A DNA stretch of 64,000 bases, taken from contig NZ_BAFM01000002.1 in the NCBI RefSeq assembly GCF_000334895.1, positions 225,783 to 289,782 on the forward strand. The letters run 5' to 3'. The notes under the pieces were generated by a model, which worked only from the letters and a program-made list of their open reading frames with translations, was not told where the DNA came from and made no database searches. The position numbers were made by a program, and so were the translations under genes. The DNA comes from Halococcus agarilyticus (lineage in GTDB: Archaea; Halobacteriota; Halobacteria; Halobacteriales; Halococcaceae). Below are positions 26,654 through 34,881 of this stretch, piece after piece. Positions within the stretch are counted from its first letter, which is position 1; every line of letters starts with the position of its first letter.

Positions 26654-27672
26654 CCGTCCTCACCCCCGGTGAGTTCGAGGAACACGTCTTCGAGATCGGG
26701 TTCGATCGAGTTCACCGACGCCGGCACCGCGTCGCTCGCTCGAAGCGCGTCCATCACGTCGTAGAGCGCCCGCCCGTCGGACAGCGACACCGTGAAGCGT
26801 TCCTGGTCGCCGACCGATTCGAACCCGTCCACGTCGAACGCGGCTTCGAGCCGGTCGCGCGCCGCGGGCGGGAGATCCTCGACGGTGATGCGGTACGCCT
26901 GGCTCCGGAACAGATCGATGAGGCCGTCGACGGTGTCGTCGGTCACCACGCGGCCGTCGTTCATGATGATGACCCGGTCGCAGACCGCCTGCACCACGTC
27001 CATGTCGTGACTCGACAGCACGACCGTCATCGATTCCTGCTCGGCGAGCCGGCGGAGCTCCCGCCGGAGTTCGAGCGAGCTCTCGACATCGAGCCCGAGG
27101 GTGGGTTCGTCGAGAAAGGCCACCGAAGCGTCGCGTGCGAGGGTGCAAGCGAGCGAGACCTTCTGTTTCATCCCGCGCGAGAGGTCGTTCACGGGCTCGT
27201 CGGCCTTCTCCGCGAGCGCGAGCTGGTCGAGCAGCCGGTCGTGGCGGTCGGCCACCGCGGCGGGCCGCCGGCCGCTGAGTGCGGCGAAGAACTCCAAATT
27301 TTCCCGTACCGTGAGCTTCCAGTAGACGTTCCGCGCCCCCTCCAACATCGCGCCGACCCGCTGGTAGGCCGCTCGCGGCTCGGCGTGGACATCGACACCG
27401 TCGATCGTCACCGCTCCGGCGGTGGGGACGACGAGACCGAGCATCGCCTTGATCGTCGTGGTTTTGCCAGCGCCGTTCGGCCCCAGCAGTCCGACGACGG
27501 TGCCCGGTTCGATGTCGAACGAGACGTCCTCGACGGCATGAACGGCGTCGTCGCCGGTTCCGTAGGTCTTTTCGAGCCCGTCGACCGAGACCGCGGACCG
27601 GCCCGTTCCGCTCGCCGCCTCGTCCGCCCGATCGCTCGCGTGCTCTCGTGCGAGCGGCGCGTTCGTGCTCAT
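26650..27672 (-). CDS. ABC-2 type exporter, ATP-binding subunit
   Basis: The 340-residue ATPase has Walker A GPNGAGKTTTI, a Q-loop region followed by LTVRENLEFF, the signature NDLSRGMKQKVSLA, Walker B VAFLDEPTLGLD and the switch His in SSHDMD. A C-terminal domain of about 100 residues (YRITVEDLPPAARDRLE onward) is the extension common in DrrA-like exporters. A 28-residue acidic N-terminus precedes the fold. It is the first gene of an operon with 25838-26653 and is divergent from the zinc-finger regulator at 27787, which is the obvious candidate to control it. Confidence 0.92.
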   Translation of the reverse strand: MSTNAPLAREHASDRADEAASGTGRSAVSVDGLEKTYGTGDDAVHAVEDVSFDIEPGTVVGLLGPNGAGKTTTIKAMLGLVVPTAGAVTIDGVDVHAEPRAAYQRVGAMLEGARNVYWKLTVRENLEFFAALSGRRPAAVADRHDRLLDQLALAEKADEPVNDLSRGMKQKVSLACTLARDASVAFLDEPTLGLDVESSLELRRELRRLAEQESMTVVLSSHDMDVVQAVCDRVIIMNDGRVVTDDTVDGLIDLFRSQAYRITVEDLPPAARDRLEAAFDVDGFESVGDQERFTVSLSDGRALYDVMDALRASDAVPASVNSIEPDLEDVFLELTGGEDG

Positions 27673-27786
27673 TCGACTCCATCCCCACGGCCGCCGTTAG
27701 TAAGCGTTTCCAGAGGAACATTTCTGTTCGACGATCGACACGTGTCGAACGGGGGATTTTCGTCGGTGGCCGCACCGGTCGTCGGT

Positions 27787-28689
27787 ATGCCGAGCGAAAC
27801 GGAGCCGGCCCCGTCGGAGACGTTCGAGATCCTCGGCCACGAGACCAGGCTCGCCATCGTCGAGGAGCTGGCGAAACACCGCCGCACCCAGTGGCAGCCG
27901 TCGGGACTGGGGTTCGCCGAGCTACGCAAGGCCGTCGGGATCGCGGACGCCGGGAAGTTCAACTACCATCTCGGGGAGCTCAGGGGTCACTTCGTCTACA
28001 AGGACGACGACGAGTACGTGCTCCGCAACGCGGGCCTCGAACTCGCCGGGGCGATCGTCGCGGGGACGTACACCGAGCGCGCCGACACCCGCCGGGCTGC
28101 GGTCGATCGAGCGTGTCCGGCGTGTGGTTCCTCGCTGGAGGGGGTCTACGAGCGCGGTTATCTCCGGATCGAGTGTCCCGACCACGGCGCGGTGTTCGAG
28201 AACTCGGTCCCGCCTGGCGCGGCCGCCGGCCGGTCGATGGACGAACTCGTCGCGGTCGCGAACCGCGATGCGAAGCACACTCTCGAACACGCTCGCGACG
28301 GGACCTGTCCGCACTGCTGGGGATCGATGTCGATCACGGTCCCGGCCGACCCCTCGTCTGTGCTCGAAGGCCGGGGCGACGACGCCGAGGTGGAACAGGT
28401 GCTCGTGCAGTTTTCCTGCGAGCGCTGCGAGATGACGTTCTGGTTCCCCGTCAGCGTCTGCGTCGTGGATCACCCGGCGGTCGTCTCGCTGTACGGGGAC
28501 CACGGCATCGACGTTCGGGACCGTGGCTATCTCGAACTCGACTTCGTCACCGGCTCGGGCGGAGCCGTCGTTTCGACCGATCCCGTTCGCGTTGCTGTCG
28601 ATGTCGCCGTCGCGGACGACGCGCTCCGGCTGACACTCGACGGATCGCTGACCGTCGTCGACGTCGAGCGATCGTCCGTGGACGCATAG
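27787..28689 (+). CDS. ArsR-like helix-turn-helix regulator with zinc-ribbon C-terminus
   Basis: Residues 10-85 of this 300-residue protein form a winged helix (FEILGHETRLAIVEELAKH, FAELRKAVGIADAGKFNYHLGELRGHF). The C-terminal 180 residues contain several cysteine pairs, CPACG near residue 117, CPDHG, CPHCWG and CERCEM, consistent with zinc ribbons and a ligand-binding domain of the DUF7351 type. It is divergent from the ABC-2 exporter operon with 114 bases between the start codons, so it probably regulates that exporter. The start ATG 27787 was chosen because the helix-turn-helix begins soon after it. Confidence 0.85.
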   Translation: MPSETEPAPSETFEILGHETRLAIVEELAKHRRTQWQPSGLGFAELRKAVGIADAGKFNYHLGELRGHFVYKDDDEYVLRNAGLELAGAIVAGTYTERADTRRAAVDRACPACGSSLEGVYERGYLRIECPDHGAVFENSVPPGAAAGRSMDELVAVANRDAKHTLEHARDGTCPHCWGSMSITVPADPSSVLEGRGDDAEVEQVLVQFSCERCEMTFWFPVSVCVVDHPAVVSLYGDHGIDVRDRGYLELDFVTGSGGAVVSTDPVRVAVDVAVADDALRLTLDGSLTVVDVERSSVDA

Positions 28690-28711
28690 TGACGCAGGAC
28701 GACGGCGCGGC

Positions 28712-29515
28712 TCACTCGGCTTCGTTCAATCTGGTGATCGTCTGGACCAGCGGATGGTGGGCGTAGTCCACCACACAGATGTCGTCGATCGATTCGAGCC
28801 CCTCCTTGCGTGCCGTTTCGGCCATCCCGAGCTCGACCCCCTCCCCGAGCACGATCACGTAGGCGTCCGACTCCTCGATCCCCTGACGGTGGGCGGCCTT
28901 CACGCGATGGTGGCCGTCGGCGAGCAGGAGATCGCCTCCATTGTCGATCACCACCAGCGGCTCGGCGAGCCCGTGTTCGAGTTCGTACCGTCGGCCTTCG
29001 AGCTCGTCGGCGTACACCTTCGACTGGGTCGGCGTGAGGTCGCGGAGTGCGACCCGCCGGCGCTCCTCGCGAGTACCGATCCCGTGGATGTTTTCGAGCG
29101 TTCGCGAGAGCTTCCCGACCTTCTCGGGGGTGGCGCGCTCGATCTGGCTCCGGATCACGTCGGCGTTCGAGATGATCCCCACGAGATTGCCGGCGTCGTC
29201 CACGACCGGGAGCTTCTGGATGCCCGACCGGAGGATGACTCGCGCGGCATCGTCGAGATCCATCTCGGGGTGGGCGACCACGAGGTCCTCGGACATCACC
29301 GTGAAGACGGCAGCGTTGTCGGCGGCGAGCAGGAGATCCCGGGCGGTGACGAACCCCTCACATCGGCGGCCGTCACACACCGGGAACCCGCTGTGTTCCT
29401 CGTCGCTTTCCGCGACGCGGCGCGCGACCGACGCGACCGTGTCGTCGGGCGAGACGGTCACGACGTCGCGGGTCATGTAGTCGCTGACCCGCGGCGTGCC
29501 GGTGTCGGTGGCCAT
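28712..29515 (-). CDS. CBS-pair protein fused to a ParB/Srx-like (SerK-like) domain
   Basis: The first 135 residues of this 267-residue protein are two CBS repeats, with YMTRDVVTVSPDDTV and VMSEDLVVAHPEMDLDDAA. The repeats end with GNLVGIISNADVI. They usually bind adenine nucleotides. The C-terminal part has the ParB/Srx-like blocks LTPTQSKVYADELEGR and LLLADGHHRVKAAHRQG. The DGHHR motif is also that of archaeal ADP-dependent serine kinase (SerK), a member of the same superfamily. A nucleotide-regulated serine kinase is therefore as plausible as a DNA-related role. It is convergent with the regulator at 27787. Confidence 0.8.
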   Translation of the reverse strand: MATDTGTPRVSDYMTRDVVTVSPDDTVASVARRVAESDEEHSGFPVCDGRRCEGFVTARDLLLAADNAAVFTVMSEDLVVAHPEMDLDDAARVILRSGIQKLPVVDDAGNLVGIISNADVIRSQIERATPEKVGKLSRTLENIHGIGTREERRRVALRDLTPTQSKVYADELEGRRYELEHGLAEPLVVIDNGGDLLLADGHHRVKAAHRQGIEESDAYVIVLGEGVELGMAETARKEGLESIDDICVVDYAHHPLVQTITRLNEAE

Positions 29516-29554
29516 CGGGTGTGTGCTCGCCGTCGTCGGACAAAAACCCCTCGC

Positions 29555-31138
29555 TCAGGTGGTCGAGCCGTCGTCGGTCCCCTCAGTGGGTTCGCCGTCG
29601 GTTTCGGACGATCCGGCCGAGTCGTTCTCCCCTCCACCCCGTCCGTCCGTTTCGCTCGTGTTCTGGGGGTCGCTCGTCGCCTCGACCTCACTCGGTGGAA
29701 GGGGGCCGGTCGTCGCGGCGACGGCCGCCGGTTCTTCGTCCGAGCGCGGCTCGATCGCTGCGAAGAACCGGTCGTTGATGACGTCGTGGACGATCCCCGA
29801 GAGCTCGGTCTCGTCGGCGTCGCCGAGCAGCCCGAGCGGGAGCTGTGCGCCCGCCATGTCGGCGTGACCGCCGGCACTCCCGATCCGATCGAACGCGTCC
29901 CGGAGCGTCTCGCCGATGTCGAGCCCCCCACCTCGGGTTCGGCCCGAGCAGTAGATCGTGCCGTCGATGATGCCGTAGACGAGCGTCGTCCGGACGTCCT
30001 CGATGTCGAGGAGCTGGTCTGCGGCCTGGGCGAGCGCGTCGCGCTCGTGGAGGTCGTCGATGTAGCTCACCAGCACCGAGCCGGTGACCTCGCGGTTCGA
30101 GATCGCGCGCGCGATCGTCCCGAGCGTTTCGGCGCTCATGGTCGGCGTCTCGACCTGCTCCAAGGTACTCTCGTCGGCGTACGGCAGGAGGAAGGCGGCG
30201 GCGTCGAAGTCCACGGTCGAGACCTCGCGCCGGAAGTCCTTGGTGTCGACCCGGATGCCGTAGAGCAACGCAGTCGCCACCGTACTGTCGATCTCGATTC
30301 CCAACCGACCGAGATAGTCCACCAGGAGCGTGCTGGTCGCACCGACGTCGCTCCGGAGGTCGACGAACCGCGCCTCGACCGGTGCGCGCGGCGGGTGGTG
30401 GTCGATCAGCACGTCGACGGGGGTGTCCTCGGGGAGCTGATCGTTGACGCCCGGCCGCGAGTGATCGACCAGCGCGATCCCGCCGTACTCGTCGATGTCG
30501 TCGGGCGCGAGCTCGCGCATCTCGAGGTCGAGGAGGTTGACCATCGCGCGGTTCTGCTGGTGAGTGATCGCGCCGAAGTAGCAGATGTCGGCGTCACAGC
30601 CGGCCGCTGCGGCGATCCGACGGAGCGCGAGCGCACTCGCGATCGCGTCGGGGTCGGGGTTGTCGTGGGTCACGATCGCGAGCGGGCCGTCGATCGTGCG
30701 GAGCACCCGCCACAGCCGGCGCGGGCGCATGCTCTCCTCGCCGATGCGTTCTAAGAGTTCGGTCGCTGCGGTCGTCGCCGACGTGATCGTGCGATCGGCG
30801 ATCGACTCGATCGCGAACCGGCGGTCGTCGGTCGGGTCCTCGCCGGTGTACGCCAGCACGAACGCGTCCGGGTACGCCTCGCTCGCGGCCGTCGCGGCGG
30901 CTTCGTTGGTCGCGGGATCGTCGCTCGCGACGACGACCACGTCGACCGGCTTGTCGAGGTCGGTGAGGACCTCGGGGTCGGTCGGATCGGCCCGTCGTGC
31001 CGCGACGCGATCGCTCCGCAGCGTCTCGACGCGGTGCTCGTCGGTGCAGAGCACCGTGACGCCGCCGCGCCGGTCGGCGAGCGCGTCGACGAGGATGCGC
31101 CCGACCGAGCCACACCCCAACACGAGCCGCGAGACCAT
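29555..31138 (-). CDS. TrkA-N domain fused to DHH/DHHA1 phosphoesterase
   Basis: In this 527-residue protein, residues 1-140 form a Rossmann TrkA-N/RCK domain (RLVLGCGSVGRILVD). The rest is a DHH phosphoesterase with THDNPDPDAIASA (motif I), a middle acidic motif ALVDHSRPG, the DHH-type VLIDHHPPRAP and the DHHA1 GSAGGHADMAGAQ motif. Such enzymes degrade nanoRNA or cyclic di-AMP. A 60-residue Ser/Asp/Glu-rich tail ends the chain. ATG 31138 was preferred over a GTG two codons upstream. The combination points to regulation by NAD(H) or a similar ligand. Confidence 0.88.
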   Translation of the reverse strand: MVSRLVLGCGSVGRILVDALADRRGGVTVLCTDEHRVETLRSDRVAARRADPTDPEVLTDLDKPVDVVVVASDDPATNEAAATAASEAYPDAFVLAYTGEDPTDDRRFAIESIADRTITSATTAATELLERIGEESMRPRRLWRVLRTIDGPLAIVTHDNPDPDAIASALALRRIAAAAGCDADICYFGAITHQQNRAMVNLLDLEMRELAPDDIDEYGGIALVDHSRPGVNDQLPEDTPVDVLIDHHPPRAPVEARFVDLRSDVGATSTLLVDYLGRLGIEIDSTVATALLYGIRVDTKDFRREVSTVDFDAAAFLLPYADESTLEQVETPTMSAETLGTIARAISNREVTGSVLVSYIDDLHERDALAQAADQLLDIEDVRTTLVYGIIDGTIYCSGRTRGGGLDIGETLRDAFDRIGSAGGHADMAGAQLPLGLLGDADETELSGIVHDVINDRFFAAIEPRSDEEPAAVAATTGPLPPSEVEATSDPQNTSETDGRGGGENDSAGSSETDGEPTEGTDDGSTT

Positions 31139-31384
31139 GCCCACCGATGGACGCCACGACGGTTAAAACCCTCCGCCAGGAGCCGGATCCGGCGGGCGAG
31201 TTCTCGCGGCGTCGGGCCGTCGACCGTTCGCTCCCCACCCCGGTCTTTGCTGTCGGTCGGCGGGCTCTCACCCGTCGGTTTCACCGTTCGTATCGCTGTT
31301 CATCGATCGTGTGGTAGCCAGCGTCTATACGGCGCTGACCGACAGTATCAAAGCCTTTGTAACGGCTGACCGCGCAGGGCGGAC

Positions 31385-32539
31385 ATGACCGAAACAATCG
31401 CCGTTCTCGGTGCCGGTTACGCCGGCGCTGGCGCGATCAAGAGCCTCGAAGACGCGCTCGACGACGAGGCCGACCTCGTCTGGATCTCGGATCACGACCA
31501 CCACCTCGTGCTCCACGAGGCCCACCGGTGTATCCGGGACCCGAGCGTGCGCCGGAACGTCACCATCCCGATCGAGGAAATCAAGTCCCCACACACCCGC
31601 TTCATCGAGGGCGAAGTCGCCGGGCTCGACTGTGCGGACCGGGAGATCGCGCTCGCGGACGGTTCGACGATCGAGTACGACTACGCGCTGGTGACGCTGG
31701 GTTCGCAGACGGCGTACTACGGGATCGACGGGCTCGAGGAGCACTCGTTCACGCTCAAGAGCCTCGACGACGCGCTCGAGATCCACGACCAGATCAAGGA
31801 AGCCGCCCGCGACGCCACCCCCGACGATCCGGCACAGGTCGTCGTCGGCGGCGCAGGCCTCTCGGGCATCCAGACCGCCGGCGAGGTCGCGGAGTTCCGC
31901 GACATGCACCACGCGCCGATCGAGATCACGCTCGTCGAGGCCCTCGAAGAGATCTTCCCGGGCAACGATCCGGAGCTCCAGGGTGCGCTCAGAAAGCGGA
32001 TCGAGGAGCGCGACATCGAGATCTCGACCGACGATCCGATCACCGAGGCCGACGAGGGCGTGATCCACTTCGAGTCGGACGCGACGCTCGAACACGACGT
32101 GTTCGTCTGGGCCGGCGGCATCACGGGTCGGGACGCGATGGACGGGACCGACCTCGACAACGAGCACAACCGCGTCAACGCGGAGGCGACGTTCGAGACG
32201 AGCGACGATCGGGTGTTCGCGCTGGGCGACTCGGCGATCGTCGACCAGCCAGGCGGCCCGTGTCCGCCGACCGCCCAGGCCGCGTGGCAGGCCGCCGAGG
32301 TCGCCGGCGAGAACGTCGCCCGCGCGCTCCACGGCCAGCCGCTCACGACGTGGACCCACGAGGACAAGGGCACGCTGGTGTCGGTCGGCGAGAAGGCGGT
32401 CGCCCACGACGTCGTGAACGTCCCGATCAACACCTTCGGCGGGCCGGCCGCGAAGTTCCTGAAGAAGGCGGTCGCCGCGCGGTGGATCCGGGACATCGCG
32501 GGGTCGTCCCGGGCGGCGCGCGCCTGGCCCGACATGTAG
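31385..32539 (+). CDS. Type II NADH dehydrogenase-like FAD oxidoreductase
   Basis: The 384-residue protein has an FAD-binding N-terminus IAVLGAGYAGAGA, a conserved LVLHEAHRCI block, and a second Rossmann motif VVVGGAGLSGIQTAGEVAE for NAD(H). It also has VFALGDSAIVDQPGGPCPPTAQAAWQ, split across the late FAD site. This is the layout of NDH-2 and sulfide:quinone reductases. The SQR cysteines are not evident, so NADH dehydrogenase is more likely. The C-terminal KFLKKAVAARWIRDI could be an amphipathic membrane anchor. It would pass electrons to menaquinone at the inner face of the membrane. Confidence 0.88.
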   Translation: MTETIAVLGAGYAGAGAIKSLEDALDDEADLVWISDHDHHLVLHEAHRCIRDPSVRRNVTIPIEEIKSPHTRFIEGEVAGLDCADREIALADGSTIEYDYALVTLGSQTAYYGIDGLEEHSFTLKSLDDALEIHDQIKEAARDATPDDPAQVVVGGAGLSGIQTAGEVAEFRDMHHAPIEITLVEALEEIFPGNDPELQGALRKRIEERDIEISTDDPITEADEGVIHFESDATLEHDVFVWAGGITGRDAMDGTDLDNEHNRVNAEATFETSDDRVFALGDSAIVDQPGGPCPPTAQAAWQAAEVAGENVARALHGQPLTTWTHEDKGTLVSVGEKAVAHDVVNVPINTFGGPAAKFLKKAVAARWIRDIAGSSRAARAWPDM

Positions 32540-32895
32540 TACCTTTTTACTTTGCTACGAGACGGCTTCTTCGCGCGGCTTAGCCGCGCGAACGGCCCGA
32601 GGCGCGTAGCGCCTCGCTGTCGCCGTCTCGGCATCTCGAAAGAACTCCGTTCTTTCGAACCACGTCAAGTATCCTCGCGTTCGCTTCGTCTGCTCACGGG
32701 CGCGAAGCGTCCTCAGAACGGCGAAGCCGTTCTGACGGGCTGCACGAGAGCTTCGCTCTCGTGAACGCCCGCTCGCACGGTACGAGGGACGCTCCGCGTC
32801 CCTCGCTACTCGCAAAAAGCTACGCCAAAAACCCCCGCTCACTCGCCTGCGGCTCGTTCGCGGTAGAGCTGCTGGCGACTGCCGCAGCCGCTTTG
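32540..32895. repeat. Array of at least six perfect hairpins plus composite 3' element, copy C
   Basis: This 356-base gene-free stretch starts with T5 (32544-32548) right after the stop codon. Perfect inverted repeats lie at 32572-32590 (9 bp, 1-base loop), 32599-32615 (7 bp, loop GTA), 32636-32658 (10 bp, TCC), 32713-32735 (10 bp, GAA), 32743-32763 (9 bp, TTC) and 32783-32805 (10 bp, TCC). The stems are unrelated in sequence. An outer 9-bp stem, 32558-32566 with 32622-32630, encloses the first two. A5-N8-A5 at 32814-32831 is the reverse complement of the core in copies A and B. Confidence 0.8.
32544..32548 (+). terminator. T-tract after the NADH dehydrogenase gene
   Basis: The stop codon TAG at 32537-32539 is followed by TACCTTTTTACT. 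The same CYTTTTTACT sequence follows the stop codons of pitA and of the permease at 35517. It is probably the archaeal transcript end. Confidence 0.5.
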
Positions 32896-33216
32896 CTACG
32901 TCTCGTCCACCTGTACCGTTTCGTCGAGCACCAGCTGGCTGTTCTGCTCGGTCTCGGTGAAGGTTTCGAGATCGTCGACCGCCCACTGGCCCGCCTCCGA
33001 CTCGAACGCCGCCTCGACGTCCTCGGGGTCGTCGAAGTACAGTTCCGCGATCCCGTCGTACTCGCTCCGGTCGGGGTTGAGCGCGACCGAGGTGGTGTAC
33101 TTCCGGAGGTTCGGAATCTCGCTCGCTCGTGGGGCGTGTTCCTCGTTCCAGTGGGTAGCGAACTCCTCCATGCTCATGTCCTCCTTGCGGACCAGATTGA
33201 CGACGAGCTTTATCAT
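32896..33216 (-). CDS. EthD-family protein
   Basis: The 106-residue protein is a ferredoxin-like alpha/beta-barrel monomer of the EthD/ABM dimeric family. Motifs are MIKLVVNLVRKEDMSMEEFATHWNEEHAP near the start (split here by normal turns), YDGIAELYFDDPEDVEAAF and a final beta strand. Family members act in degradation of ethers, aromatic compounds or other small molecules, usually as accessory enzymes. It is convergent with the NADH dehydrogenase gene across the hairpin array. No dedicated catabolic genes lie nearby. Confidence 0.82.
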   Translation of the reverse strand: MIKLVVNLVRKEDMSMEEFATHWNEEHAPRASEIPNLRKYTTSVALNPDRSEYDGIAELYFDDPEDVEAAFESEAGQWAVDDLETFTETEQNSQLVLDETVQVDET

Positions 33217-33314
33217 GGCGAACGGTCGTGTCGGTCGGTGCCGTTCGGCTTAACTGTTGGGTGAGATCGAGAAACGCCCGGACACCGTGGACGGATGCTC
33301 GGTCGGGTTCGGAG

Positions 33315-33956
33315 TCAGTCGCCGGGATACGCCTGCTCGAACGGCCGGGGCGGCAGGCGGAGCTCTTCGAGTTCGGGGAGATGCTTGACGTTGTAGAGCA
33401 CCTGCATCTCGTCGGTGATCGGGATGCCGTTACAGGACAGCCGGATGTCCTGCTCGATCATCTCCGGCGGGAGGATGTTGTTGACTGGCATCGAGAGCTC
33501 GCCCTCTCGGACGATGACCGCACAGTTCGCACACGCGCCGCCGCGGCAGGCGAACGGCCACATGAACCCGCGATTCTCGGCGGCTTCGAGCAGCGACTCG
33601 TGGGGCTCGACGAGGAACTCGCCGTAGTCCTCGTGGTCGAGATCGCCCGCTGCGGCCTTGCCGAACAGATCGTCGTCGTCGAGATTCCAGCCGTGATCGT
33701 CGAGCACGGCGTAGTTGAGGTACTCGACCCGCGAGCCAGCCTGCTCGTAGCTCTCGTCTTCGAGTTCGGGCTCGGTATCGACTTCGGGCTCGTAGCCCGC
33801 CTGAAGCTGCTTGTACGCCGTCCGAACCCGCTGGAACTCGTCGGGAGAGCCGCCGTGGTCCGGGTGGGCCTCGATCACCCGCTCGCGGTAGGCCTGCTCG
33901 ATCGCCTCCTCGCTCGCTTCGGGATCGACGCGGAGGACATCGAACGGGGACGCCAC
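33315..33956 (-). CDS. 2Fe-2S ferredoxin with an N-terminal J-domain
   Basis: Translation from GTG 33956 gives 213 residues. Residues 4-55 form a DnaJ J-domain: FDVLRVDPEASEEAIEQAY leads into the diagnostic HPD at residues 31-33 (EAHPDHGG). An acidic linker follows, and then a plant-type ferredoxin with cluster ligands Cys137, Cys142, Cys145 and Cys175. The halophilic insertion DDHGWNLDDDDLFGKAAAGDL precedes the cluster site. The J-domain may aid cluster assembly or recruit DnaK, whereas the ferredoxin part carries electrons. A more upstream start would add Arg/Pro-rich sequence and was rejected. Confidence 0.88.
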   Translation of the reverse strand: MASPFDVLRVDPEASEEAIEQAYRERVIEAHPDHGGSPDEFQRVRTAYKQLQAGYEPEVDTEPELEDESYEQAGSRVEYLNYAVLDDHGWNLDDDDLFGKAAAGDLDHEDYGEFLVEPHESLLEAAENRGFMWPFACRGGACANCAVIVREGELSMPVNNILPPEMIEQDIRLSCNGIPITDEMQVLYNVKHLPELEELRLPPRPFEQAYPGD

Positions 33957-34053
33957 ACCGGAGGAAGGGTCTCGGGATCGAAAAGGGTTCTCAATCGGGA
34001 AACGCTGTCGTCGGTGATCCCTCCACAACCACCACGGCGGGCTGGTTTCGCCG

Positions 34054-34881
34054 CTACTCTGCCTCGATACCGAGGCCGGGATACCACCGGTCGGCCCCGG
34101 CCTCGCGTGCCCGCTCGTCCATCTTGGCGAGCAGCGCGCATGCGAGACTCGCGGTTTCGGCCGCACGGGTCTCGCCCTCGGTCCGGAACTCGCCGGTGAC
34201 GCGGTTCGCGTACACCGTACAGACCGCACCCGCCCGGAGGCCGTAGAGGTTCGCGAGGGTGCAGATCGTGCTCGCCTCCATCTCGATGTTGAGGACGTTC
34301 GCCTCCCGAAGGTTCTCGACGAGTTCGTCGCTGCCGGCGGCCTCGAACCCCTCGAAGCCCGGCCGGCCCTGGCCGGCGTAGAAGCTGTCGGTGCTCGCGG
34401 TCACGCCGACGTGGTAGTCGTAGTCGAGACGCTCGGCAGCCGCGACCAGCGCCGCCACCACGCGGTCGTCCGCCGCCGCGGGGTAATCCTCACGGACGTA
34501 CTCCTCGCTGGTGCCCTCCTGGCGCACGGCTCCAGAGGTGATGACGAGATCGCCGACTTCCATCTGGGGCTGGATCGCGCCACAGGAGCCCACCCGGAGG
34601 AAGGTGTCCACACCGACGCGGGCGAGCTCTTCGACCGCGATCGCCGCCGAGGGACTCCCGATCCCCGTCGAGGTGGTGCTGATCGGCGTTCCTTCGTGCT
34701 CGCCGGTCGCTGTGCGGTACTCGCGGTGTTCGGCCATCACCTCTGCGTCGTCCCACACGCCGGTGATCTTCGGGATGCGTTCGGGGTCGCCAGGCAGGAG
34801 CACGGTGTCGGCGACGTCGCCCTCGCCGACGCCGAGGTGGTACTGGACCTCGTCGTTCGGGTCCTCGCTGTCGCCGGTCAT
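34054..34881 (-). CDS. udp: Uridine phosphorylase
   Basis: This 275-residue protein belongs to nucleoside phosphorylase family I. It has the phosphate site VLLPGDPERIPKI, STGIGSPSAAIAVEEL, RVGSCGAIQPQMEVGDLVI (split by a turn) and the ribose-binding NIEMEASTICTLANLYG. These favour uridine phosphorylase, which yields uracil and ribose 1-phosphate. Its start codon overlaps the cdd stop by 4 bases, so deamination of cytidine to uridine and cleavage of uridine are translationally coupled. It is the last gene in the nucleoside locus. Confidence 0.92.
   Translation of the reverse strand: MTGDSEDPNDEVQYHLGVGEGDVADTVLLPGDPERIPKITGVWDDAEVMAEHREYRTATGEHEGTPISTTSTGIGSPSAAIAVEELARVGVDTFLRVGSCGAIQPQMEVGDLVITSGAVRQEGTSEEYVREDYPAAADDRVVAALVAAAERLDYDYHVGVTASTDSFYAGQGRPGFEGFEAAGSDELVENLREANVLNIEMEASTICTLANLYGLRAGAVCTVYANRVTGEFRTEGETRAAETASLACALLAKMDERAREAGADRWYPGLGIEAE

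Noticed and set aside
32540..32895. CRISPR array
   Set aside because: The hairpins have different stem sequences and irregular spacing. There is no direct repeat of constant length and no cas gene.
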